DNA from: Codonopsis lanceolata
Lineage: Eukaryota; Streptophyta; Magnoliopsida; Asterales; Campanulaceae
Length of the DNA stretch: 64,000 bases
Direction of reading: 5' to 3'
Assembly: GCA_013146195.2 (NCBI GenBank)
Contig: CM028381.1
Coordinates: 98,520,380-98,584,379 of the forward strand
In this document: positions 13,101 to 25,100 of the stretch, piece after piece
Layout of the letters: each line of letters starts with the position of its first letter
Numbering within the stretch: position 1 is the stretch's first letter
Notes under the pieces: generated by a model
Databases searched by the model: none
What the model saw: the letters and a program-made list of their open reading frames with translations, nothing else
Told to the model about the DNA's origin: nothing
Made by a program: the position numbers and the translations under genes

Positions 13101-16100
13101 GGGAGGCCATTTTGACGGGACAATCTGAGAGCTCGAGGAAAGGTTTATGTTAATAGGTGTTTCATGTGTAAAAAGGAGGAGGAAACAATAAATCACTTGC
13201 TCATGCACTGCCATGGAGTTTTATAGGATTCCTTTTTGTGTGGAGCATGCATTTCTTGGATGATGCCAAGGACTTCTCTCCATCTTCTTCATGGTTGGGG
13301 CTCTTCCGGTAGTATAAGCAACAATAGAAGATGGAAGTCTATTCCTTTGGCAATTTGGTGGAGTGTTTGGAAGGAGAGGAACCATAGGGTGTTCGACAAT
13401 GAGGAGGTAAATGTTGACACACTAAAGAAGGAGGTGCATCAGCTACTTTTTTGGCATTATGATGTGACTTCAAGTTTAGGGGACTCTAATGTTAATATAG
13501 TAGATAGATTGTAGATTTAATTCTTTTGGTCTTGTATACTCCCTGTGTACAAGGACGCGTCCCCTCTTTTGACACAGTGTTAATATTACGATTACTTATC
13601 AAAAAAAAATATTTTGGCCAGTACATAGGCCGCATCACCTGTTTTGATGCTTTTTATATAATTATTGCTTATTGCTTATCAAAAAAAAAAAAGAAGTGAT
13701 AGTGAGCTGGTGTTACATGTGTAAAAGGAATGGAGAGAATGCTAACAATCCTATGCGTCATTGTTCGGTGGTGGGTGCTTTGTGGAATTTCATTTTATGT
13801 ATCTTTAAATTATCTTGGGTCATACCGGAATCAATCAAGAATCTCTTCCTTTGCTGATCTTTGCACAAAAGGAAATGAAGAGATTCTATTTGGCAAGCTA
13901 TTTCCTTGGGAGTGTGCTGGGTGATTTGGAACAAGAGAAATAGAAGAGTGTTCGAAAATGAGGAAAGGCCTCTGTCGGTGCAGAAGAATGAACTTCTTCA
14001 CCTGCTGTTTTTTTGGTGTATGGACAGGGTTAGGCCTGAGGTCAACCCTTTTGCTGACTTTTTAGCGAACATATGTAACCTATAATTTTTTGGAGTATAC
14101 CTCTTGTGTACATAGGATACGGCACCTGTTTTGCCGCTCTTGTTTTAATATATACTTTACTTATCAAAAAAAAAAAACTATCTTTCCTAGTTTTACCATA
14201 TAGCATCTTAACCTTCGCATTTCAGCTACACTTGTTCTTTCTTAGTTGCCCAACATTCAATTCCATAAAGTAGAGTTGGTTTAATGTAAAACTTTCCTTT
14301 CAACTTAGCTGGTATACGTCAATCACACAACACTCCGAGTGCACTTCTTCATTTCACCCATCTTAATTTTATCCTATGACTAACATTGTCTCTTACCTCC
14401 CTGTCTTAATTGATAATTGATCCTATATATCTGAATTGTTCTTTTTATGGTATTTTTTGACCATCTAATCTTAATTTGTCCCCACTATTACTCCTTTTAC
14501 CACTAAAGTTACATTTCATGTATTCTATTATACTCCTACTTATTTCAAAGTCTTTAGCGTCTAAGGTTTCTCTCACTTTTCTAGCTTATGATTGACCATA
14601 TTCTTTGTCTCATCAATCAAAGCAATGTCATGAGCAAACAACATGCACAACGGTATATCCTTTTTTTTTTTATAAGTAAAGGTATTATATACGAATAGCG
14701 GTATATCTTCTTGTATATGTTGGTGAATCCATCCATTGCCAAGGCAAAAAGATAGGAACTTAAGGCCGATCATTGGTGTAGTCCTACGGTAATTGAAAAC
14801 TCACAAGTCTCTCCCGATGTAGTCCAAACTAACGTTGCAGCTGTATCTTACATAACCTTAATCACGTCAAAATACCTCACTTTAACCACTTTCTTCTCTA
14901 ACACTCGCGAGATTAACTCTTGAGAAACTCAAGCAACTTATAATAAGCTATGAAAATAAAATTTTGTACTCCCTATGTCTCAAAATAAATGACGTTTTAG
15001 CAAAAAAAAAATTGTCCCAAAATAAATGACGTTTTAGGATTTCAAGACAAATTTATCCACATTTTGCCAAAATTGCACATATTAATTACTCTCTAATTAA
15101 ATGGTGTATTGAGAATGCTTTAATGCATTGAGAATATGAAAAGTTTTTTAAAAAAAAAGATGAAGAAGGGTAGATCGGTCTTTTTATAAACTTTTTAGTC
15201 TGTGTGCAAATCTCTAAAAAATCATTTATTTTGAGACGGAGGGATTCGCTTTTCATCAAAAGCTCTCCTTACCCCATCAGAGTCAACATCCTTTTTTTCT
15301 TCAACAAGCAGTGCAAGCTTCAAGCAGTGATTGCAGAAACCTTTCTTCCCTTTTACGTGAACAAACTCTGCAGTCTTAATGCAGCGCCTGCAAACAGAAT
15401 TTGGGCAACAATAACACTGGAAATTTGAAGCTTTATGGCACTTTGGAAGATAGCATGAATGCCACACTGGAACATAAGAAATTTAGTCAAAAGTTATTCA
15501 ACGTAAAGAACGAATGATGACAGAAAAGAATAAAATATTAGTTGAGTTACACTCGATTAATAACATCATCACATAATTTTACATATAGAGAAACTCTTAG
15601 ACAATCCAGCATTCCAGCTATAGAAACATAGGTAGGGGTGGTAAAATGGGTGTTATGGATAATCATGGGTTAGTCTATTATCCATAACACCCATTTTGCC
15701 ACCCGTAAACATAGGCTTCAGCTTTCATGTTGGGAATTCTGTACTGAAAAGACCTCTGATAACATAGGCTTACTAAATTGAAAAGGTTGTACTTTGACAC
15801 TTGGTGCATAAAGGAATGTTCATAATTCGTTCATTTTAAACATGTTATTCGTTTCAAACTTATATGAATGAATCTGAATAAAAAGTCGCATTCATTCGGC
15901 GGATAATATAGAAACTCAAACACAAGTTTCATTTAGGCACATAGGTCGTAAGTGCTCGTTTGGCATGCAACAATTGGGATCCTTTTCCATCCCATTTGAA
16001 CTATCACAGAATGAAATTTATGCTAAAATGTCACGGAATGGAATGAAGGTTGTTGTGTACGAGACGAGTACTAAGAATAAAGTCAATTAAAATGCACTAA

Positions 16101-19100
16101 AACTATTCCAAATAAATAGTTTGAAATAGGGACAATCCTTGAACAGACATCATTCTTACTACCTAAAGTATGTTTAAGGTTGGAACATTCATAATCAAAG
16201 TGGCATGCATGTGAACATGATATGAATTGGAAGTGCTTGGGCAGCCATGTATGGCATATGTGGCAACCTACGCTATGCCTTTACTTTCTAACAAACATCT
16301 TTTTGCAGGAAAGAGAAAATAAGTAAACAAGAAAAGGAAACATCATCATAGGAGAAGGTGAGTGGCTTACTACACTTCCAACTGGAAGCACTCTCCAGAA
16401 AAGAATCGTCCTTCTCCACGCAAATAGGGTGATATGCTTTTAGACAGTCCCTGTAACGGGTAATAACTATATTGTAGATAAATCTCCGTAAATGAGGTAT
16501 AAATAAAAGGAAAGTTGCAATGTAAAAGAATGACATGTTGTTATGAAGATTCAAAAAAATGTAAAAGAATGACAGTAGAGGGATATGCCAATTAGTTTTC
16601 GAATTGGCCACTATCAGATATCAACATAACTTCATATCCCAAATATATCAATTTAAGAGCACATAACATGGTGACGAATTGCTCAACCCAAGTGAAGACC
16701 CAACATGTGCATAACAATTACACTTGTGCTTGTGCATTTCTTTATAAAATGTTCGAAGAAAAAACATTGCTGATATAGTTTCCAAATTGTTTTACTGATT
16801 TTGTTTTATCAAACTGCAATGGTGTTCCCCCTTCCAAAACCTCTCACCTCCCTTATGATTCTCGAACTTACAACCACCTGCATGTCAAAGAGGACAACCC
16901 TTGGTCTCATTTTTTGCTGATATTTTGTTATTTCTAATCTGCTAACATACTTTCTTTCTCTTTTTGGGTGCCCTGTTCGACAGAAATTTGAGTAATTGGA
17001 AAGAGACTTCTTATGGGAAGGCCAGTCATACTGTCATAGGGTCGCAAATTCCCCTTGGTGAGTTGGGAAAAAGTCTGCACTAGAGTGCAAGATGGAGAAT
17101 TGCATATAGAGAGTGCAAGAAGGAGAATTGCATATAGAAAACTCTTCACATTTTAATGAGGCATTGTTGGGGAAATGGTTGTGGAGGTATTTTACGGATA
17201 GGGAAGCTTTTTGGAGAAATGTGGTGACGTGTAAATTCGGAATATGGGGTCATTGTTGGTATCCTAATGAGGTTGATTGATGGGAATCAAGATAGCTCGG
17301 GTCAAGATAATCAAGACCCGTTGATCATAAAGAGAGGACCAATCACTCGTGTTTATGTGAAGCGGGTTCGAGCAACTTTACTTCAACTTGTGGGAGAGGT
17401 TTGGAATCAAATTGAAGGTACCAATGATCCGGTATATAAAGAGAAGTTCATATGCAAGTTGGAGGGTCAAATTGATAATTCTGGAAACTTAAAGGTTGAA
17501 GTTGGACAGCCTGAAGTTGGACAGCCCTGAAGTTGGACAGCCTGAAGTTGGACAGTCTAAGTTGGACAGTCTTTCTTGTTTACTTCTCCGAAGTTGGACC
17601 AGCTTTGAGCTTGATTAATCCCTTAGTAATTGTTGCATTTTAAGCCTATAAAAGGCAGATCTAAACTCATTGTAGAGATAACTTGGTTGATATATTAAAG
17701 CATAAGCTTTGTTTGAGTGTTCTTATACACTTGTGTTTCTCCACAATTGAGTTTGTGAGAGTATTTGCGTTTCTTGGATTGGAAACCACCTTGAACTTAT
17801 CAATCTTCACGAGTCAGAAGATTGTGGCGTTCCGTGGTTGTGGGTCTCCGGCAATCGCGTCGAAGGTTCTCTACCGCACCCCGAGGTTCCTAGTCAATCG
17901 CGACTAGCGGGTCGAGGGAGACTCCCTATCCTTTTCATTCTGCGTTCTTTGCCCATCTACAAGGGTCCATTAATCTTCGAATCGATCTTGGCTCGAATCC
18001 GAACCCGGATTCACATCAATTGGTATCAGAGCCAATCGAAGAGGTAACCCGAATTCGTTCTACTCGTCTTTCTATTTTTTTTCGTTATATTCTTCTTCTT
18101 CAAAATTATCAGAAAATTGGAAAAACAAAAACAAAAATCTGGAAATTGTTCTTGTTGTCTTTGTCCTACAAAAATCTGGAAAGTGTTCTTATTATTCTTA
18201 AATTGAAATCTGCAATTTGTTCTTGAAAAGCCTTGTTCAAAAAAAAAAAAAAAGGTTGTTGAAATTCGAGCACATCAGAAGCTTGAAATCTGAAATTCAA
18301 AAAAAAAGAAGAAATGAAAAGAGAGAAGGGCCGAAATTGTTGGGAATCAAAATCTGAATATTGTGAACACGGAATTGAGTTGGGAATTGTGTTTTATTCA
18401 ATCTTGTTCATCATACTTATATCATCAATTGCTTGGGAACTTATTTGCTTATCTTCATTCCGTTCTGTTCATCCTACATATAAATCATCTATAGTATTTG
18501 TTCTTTTCTTACTTTCAAGTGAATTGTTTCTCGCTTTGAATTATCATCGTAGCCCAAAGAATCCTAGGGAGCCTAGATTGTAATTGTCTTGATTCACTCA
18601 CGGAACAATCACTTTGACTCTATTTGTTGATTTATTCAAGGATTGGTGACTATCTTGGAAACTAGAGTGTGAGTGTGTGTGAGTTGAGTGTAAACACGAG
18701 TGATACACTTGGTTGAAAATTGTAATCTAAAACATGGCTCAACAAGGACAAACTAATGAGGTAGAAGAGGGGAAATTAGAAACATTAAAATGAAGGTACC
18801 TCCTTTTAAAGGTAAGGCGGAACCGGAAGAATACCTTGAGTGGATTAGGAAAGTGGAAGTCCTTTTTAGTTGTAACCAATTCACGGAAGTACAAAAAGTG
18901 AAACTAGCATCCCTAGAATTCACCGACTATGCTAGTGTTTGGTGGGAACAACTTATTCTAAATCGTAGGAGGAATGGAGAAGGACGTATTCGTGATTGGG
19001 AGGAGATGAAAGGGGTAATGCGTAGGAAGTTTGTCCCTAACTATTACCACCGGGATTTGATGAAGAAAGTCCATAATTTCACCCAGGGAACTAAGTCAGT

Positions 19101-22100
19101 GGAGGAGTATAGTAGGGAATTAGAGTTAGCTCTTGCTCGAGCTAATGTGATCGAAGAAGTTGATGCGACCATTTCTAGGTTTATTAATGGATTGAATGAT
19201 GACATAGCCAAGGTTGTTGAGCAACGGGAATATGATGACATGGAGGATGTTGTCCATGCTGCCCTTAAAAGGGAAAGACGTCTCAAGAAGAAAAAGGGAA
19301 CACATACACGAGGCCAAAACACTTCATCATCTTCTTACCAAAAACCCAACAAGTCTTGGGGAGAGGGAAACAAGAACTCTAGCACCACACCTACCAAATT
19401 ATTTGGGGAATCGTCAAAGGGAAATGTGGTAGATAAAGGGAAGGGTGTGAACCCAAATCCATCAAAGGTCAGGGAAATTGTTTGTTTCAAGTGTAATGGG
19501 AGGGGGCACATTGCATCCCAATGTCCTAACAAACGGATAGTGTATTTGAAGGGAAATGAGTATGTATCCAGGGATGATGAGGAGGAAGAGAGTGAGGATG
19601 AGGACCCATTTACCCTAGAAGCATTGGTCGTGAAAAAGGTGTTGAGTACCCAAGTCAAAGAGTCTAGTGATCATCAAAGGGAACACATTTTCCATACTCG
19701 TTGCAACATTAAGGAAAAAGGTTGTGATTTGTTGATAGATAGTGGGAGTTGCACTAATGTTGTTAGCACGGAAGTGATAGAGAAGCTAAACATTCGGTCA
19801 TTAGGCACCCGCATCCTTACAAACTTCGGTGGCTAAATGATTGTGGGGAGTTAAAGGTAACTAAGCAAGCCTTGATCTCGTTCTCAATTGGGAAGTATAA
19901 GGATGAGATTATGTTTGATGTGGTTCCAATGCAAGTGGGGCATGTTCTATTGGGAAGACCATGGCAATTTGATCGCCATGTGATGCATGATGGATTCTTG
20001 AATCACTACACCTTAAAACATAAGGGTAAATCATACACACTTCAATCATTGACACCACAACAAGTCCATGAATTTCAGCTTCAAAAAGCAAGGAAAAGTG
20101 AGGTTAGAGAGGTGGAGAGGAAAGATGAAAAGAGTGGGTTGATGGAAGCGAGTGAGAATAAGAGTGTCGAGAGAAAAAAGAGGGAAAATGAGAAAAACAT
20201 GAGGCCGGAAACACGAGAGAAAGAGGAAGAAAATAAAGAAGTTGAAAAGGCCAAGGGCCAAAGAGTGAAAAAATTTTTTGTCAAATCAAGTGAGGTTTGA
20301 GGGAGTTGGGGGATAAAGAGAGGTCTTTATCATGGTTTTCAAAAACACTTTGATTACTAATGATATATCAAGAACTATGCCTTCTTTGTCTCTTCTTTAT
20401 TGCAGAATTCAAGGATGTCTTTCCCAATGACGAACCAAGTGGCTTGCCACCTTTTCGAGGGGTAGAGCATCAAATTGACTTCATCCCGGGGTCAACTTTG
20501 CCAAACCGACCTGCTTACCGAGCAAATCCCGAGGAAACCAAAGAAATTCAAAGGCAAGTTGAGAACTTGCTCAATCATGGTAAGATTCATGAATCCTTGA
20601 GTCCTTGTGCAGTACCGGTAATTTTGGTACCCAAGAAAAATGGTGAGTGGCGTATGTGTACCGATTGTAGGGCCATTAACCAAATCACTGTCAAGTATTG
20701 TTATCCTATCCCACGATTAGACGACATGCTTGATGGGTTGAATGGTGCTACAATCTACACTCGAATTGATCTTAAAAGTGGTTATCACCAAATTAGAATT
20801 CGAGAAGGTGATGAATGGAAAACTGCTTTTAAAACCAAATTTGGGTTGTATGAGTGGTTGGTTATGCCTTTTGGTTTGACCAATGCACCGAGTACATTCA
20901 TGAGGTTGATGAACCAAGTTCTTAGGGATTTCATTGGGAAATTTGTTGTTGTGTACTTCGATGATATTCTAATTTATAGTAAAAGCATGGAAGAACACAC
21001 ACATCATATTCGTTCTGTTTTGTGCACTTTAAGGGAGCATTCTTTATATGCTAACTTTAAGAAATGTGATTTTGCCATGGACATAATAATGTTTCTTGGT
21101 TTTATTGTAAGTGCCGCAGGAGTAGAAGTGGATGAAGAGAAAATCCAAGTGATTAAGGAGTGGCCTACTCCTACAAATGCGAGTGAGGTAAGGAGTTTTC
21201 ATGGCTTGGCAAGCTTCTACCGGAGATTTGTTAAGAATTTCAGCACAATCGCCGCGCCGTTGAATGAATTGGTGAAGGAGGTAAAATTTCATTGGGGTGA
21301 AAAACAACAGGATGCTTTTGAACTTTTGAAAGAAAGTTTAGTTTCTACACCTATTCTTGTTTTACCTAATTTTGAGAAAATGTTTGAATTGGAGTGTGAT
21401 GCATCGGGAGTTGGGATTGGTGGTGTTTTGAACCAAGAAGGTAAACCCGTTGCATATTTTAGTGAGAAGTTGAGTGGAGCATCATTGAATTATTCCACGT
21501 ATGATAAGGAATTATATGCTTTGATGAGATGCCTTCGGACATGGGAGCATTACCTTAGACCTAGGGAATTTGTCATCCACACAGATCATGAGTCAATCAA
21601 ATAGCTGAAGAGTCAAGGGAAATTGAAGAAAAGGCATGTTAGGTGGGTTGAATTCATTGAATCCTTTCCATATGTAATCAAGTATAAAAAGGGTAAGGAC
21701 AATATAGTAGTCGATGCTTTATCGCGTAGGCATACTTTGATCACTACTATGCATTCTAGATTACTTGGATTTACTTTCATTAAAGAGTTGTATGCCAATG
21801 ATGACGATTTCAAAGATGTGTTCTCATTGTGTGAAAAATTGGCTTTTGGAAAATACTATAGGCAAGAGGGTTATCTTTTCAACGAAAATCAGCTTTGTAT
21901 ACCCAAATGTTCTATGTGTGAGTTACTCGTACATGAGGCACATGGCGGAGGCCTTATGGGTCATTTTGGTGTATTTAAGACACTCGAAACCTTAAAGGAA
22001 CATTTCTTTTGGCCTAAAATGAGAATAGATGCCGATGGCGTGTTTGTTCTAGTTGCATAACTTGCAAGCGTGCCACGTCACGAGTGGAACCCCACCGGTT

Positions 22101-25100
22101 TGTACACTCCTTTGCCTATTTCACATTCTCCTTGGACTGACATTTCTATGGACTTCATTCTTGGACTGCCTAGATCTAAGCATGGTCATGATTCGGTATT
22201 TGTGGTAGTGAACCGGTTTTCAAAGATGGCACATTTCATTGCATGCCATAAAACTGATGACGCGAGTTTCATAGCCGATTTGTTTTTCAAAGAAGTTGTG
22301 TGTTTGCATGGTATGCCAAGAACAATTGTGAGTGATCGAGACACCAAATTCATAGTCATTTCTGGAGAGTATTGTGGAATAAATTGGGAACTAAGCTTTT
22401 ATTTTCTACTTCGTATCATCCTCAAACGGATGGGCAAACCGAAGTTGTCAATCGTGTCCTATCTCAATTACTTAGGACTGTTTTGAATAAAAACTTGAAA
22501 GCTTGGGAGGAGAGTTTGCCTTTTGTCGAGTTTGCATATAATCGTTACGTTCATACCGCTACCGCTTACTCTCTTTTTGAAATTGTTTATGGGTTTAACC
22601 CTCAGTAGTCCTTTAGATCTTGTTCCTATTCCGCTTAAAGAGCAAGCTAGCATGGATGGAAAACACAAGGCAGAGATGATTCAGAAATTGCATGAACAAG
22701 TTCGGTTGAACATTGAGAAGAGGACAGCACAATATGCCAAGCAAGCAAATAAAGGAAGGAAACAGGTTATATTTGAGCCCGGTGATTGGGTGTGGTTGCT
22801 TTTGAGGAAGGAACGATTCCCACAGAAGCGTCGTTCTAAGTTGCACCCGAGGGGTGATGGACCGTTCCAAATCCTCGAACAGTTAAATAATAATGCATAT
22901 CGACTTGAGCTTCCTGATGAGTATAACATTTCAGCAACTTTCAATGTTACTGACTTATCTTTGTTTGACTCAGGTGATGATTCGAGGTCAAATCCTTCTC
23001 AAGAGGGAGGGAATGATGGGAATCAAGATAGCTCGGGTCAAGATAATCAAGACCCGTTGATCATAAAGAGAGGACCAATCACTCGTGATTATGTGAGGCG
23101 GGTTCGAGCAACTTTACTTCAACTTGTGGGAGAGGTTTGGAATCAAATTGAAGGTACCAATGATCCGGTATATAAAGAGAAGTTCATATGCAAGTTGGAG
23201 GTCAAATTGATAATTTCGGAAACTTAAAGGTTGAAGTTAGACACCCACGAAGTTGGACCGGCCTGAAGTTGGACCGATCTAAGTTGGGCGTCTTTCTTGT
23301 TTACTTCTCAAGTTGGACCAGCTTTGAGCTTGATTAATCCCTTAGTAATTGTTGCATTTTAAGCCTATAAAAGGCAGATCTAAACTTATTGTAGAGATAA
23401 CTTGGTTAATATATTAAAGCATAAGTTTTGTTTGAGTGTTCTTATACACTTGTGTTTCTCCACAATTGAGTTTGTGAGAGTATTTGGTTTCTTGGATTGG
23501 AAACCACCTGAACTTATCAATCTTCAGAGTCGGAAGATTGTGGCGTTCGGTGGTCGTGGGTCTGGGTCTCGCAATCGCGTCGAAGGTTCTCTACCGCACT
23601 AGGGTTCCTAGTCAATCGCGACTAGCTGGTCGAGGAGACTCCTATCCTTTTCATTCTGCGTTCTTTGCCCATCTATAAGGGTCCATTAATCTTCGAATCG
23701 ATCTTGGCTCGAATCCGAACCCGGATTCACATCATTGATTCTCCTTGTGGGGTGGGAGTGTGGAAAGGTACAAGAAAAGGGTGGAATTCCTTTGAGAGAT
23801 TTGTTCCGTTTGAGATTGAGGCGGTCGTCGGTCAGTTTTGGGATGATAGATGGTGTAGAAATTTGAAACGAGGGATGTGTTTCCTAGTGTTTCCTAATCT
23901 GTTTGAGGTCATGGGGGATAAGGATTGCAGGGTTAGCTCGGTGTTATTTTTGGAGGATGGAAAACCTATTTGGAGCCCAATATTCAGGATGAACTTCCAT
24001 GACTGGGAGGCTGATTCAGTGTTGCAGCTTATGGAGTTGCTAAATGCTCAGAAAGTTGAATCTTTAGAAGATAGGGTAGTCTGGAAAGGAGCAAAGGGGC
24101 ACCCATTTTCGGTTAAATCGTTCTGTTTTAAATTGCTTAACACCAATAGAACTCACTTCCCTTGGAAAGCAGTGTGGAAATCTCTAGCTCCTAAGAGAGT
24201 AGCTTTTTTCATGTGGGAAGAAATTCATGAAGCTATTCTAACAGGTGACAACATGCGGAAGCGCCATATTACGTTAGTTAACAGGTGCTTTATGTGTAAG
24301 GCAAACAAGGAGAGCATGAATCGTCTTTTTCTTCATTGCCCAGTTGCTTCAGATTTGTGGAACATGCTACTGTGCCTGTTCAAGGTCTCTTGGGTAATGC
24401 CGAGTTCTGTTCTCGAGGTCATAATGTGCTGGAGTATTGCTTGCATTAACAGGCGTATTCGTATTTGGGAGGTAGTCGCTTTGGGTGTGTGTTGGACAAT
24501 CTGGAGGGAGAGAAATCATAGGGATTTTGACAATGAGGAAAATTCTGTTCCAGTTTTGAAGAGAGTTTTTTCTAACACTTAACTCTTGGAGTATTGAGGC
24601 AGTACATTATCCCTCCAGTCCCACCTCTTCTTTTGTAGATTTTGAAAATAATATTTCTAACAACTGAATTCTTTTGAATGTATACTCCTTGTGTACGAAG
24701 GCCGCGCCACATGATTTGACGTGTTTAATTATATTTAATTATATTATTCATTACTTATCAAAAAAAATGATGTTTTCCACCATCCCATAAAAAAAACTAA
24801 AAAATAATTTCAGTAGCTTGAGGGTCCATCATCCACACACATACACTGAACAAAGGAATATGTTGTTGGCACTCGTATTACTGCGATGAGCACTTCAGAA
24901 TAAATATATCTTCTTCCTTTTTATTTTTTTGCTGACATGATATGAAAAATTACCCAGTGCCCAAAAACCTTACAGAGTGCCAATTGACTAGACTTAGCAA
25001 ATAACATTCATGGGAGGCCACTTATCTGGAAGTTGCCTCCCAAACCCTACATAAAATGACAGTACACAATCCAAGGAAGAAGACTCCAATAAATTACATG

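Larger units (their letters stand above)
17278..23734 (+). mobile_element. Ty3-type LTR retrotransposon, 6.46 kb, chromovirus (probably CRM lineage)
   Basis: Both LTRs are present (17278-18018 and 23014-23734), start TG and end CA. The element is flanked by TTGAT (17273-17277 and 23735-23739). An initiator tRNA-Met primer site (TGGTATCAGAGCC, 18021-18033) follows the 5' LTR, and a polypurine tract (AAGAGGGAGGGAA, 23001-23013) precedes the 3' LTR. Gag with CCHC, protease, RT, RNase H and integrase come in Ty3 order. The pol frame runs into the 3' LTR, a trait I associate with the CRM clade of centromere-seeking chromoviruses, and the RT signature SFHGLASFYRRFV fits. Frame breaks in gag and pol make it inactive. 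The lineage call is inference. Confidence 0.93.
16975..24768 (+). mobile_element. L1 LINE in intron 1, split by a Ty3 retrotransposon
   Basis: The 5' part (about 16975-17277) is a decayed thumb/connection region (ERDFLWEG, then a GNGCG-type block). After the Ty3 insertion the frame resumes at 23735 with PCGVGVWKGTRKGWNSFERF. It continues through WDDRWC, the zinc tail (VNRCFMCKANKESMNRLFLH, about 24300) and CWTIWRERNHRDFDNEEN. It ends at TTACTTATC plus A8 at 24768. The last 280 residues are open in one frame, so this part is less decayed than other copies in the window. The left boundary is uncertain. Confidence 0.85.

Noticed and set aside
17267..17530. Separate small gene in the 5' LTR
   Set aside because: It is the duplicate of the pol C-terminus carried in the LTR; there is no start of its own.
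18314..18583. Plus-strand 89-codon hydrophobic frame before Ty3 gag
   Set aside because: It lies in the leader of the Ty3 element between primer site and gag; no known leader protein is expected and it shows no homology I recognise.
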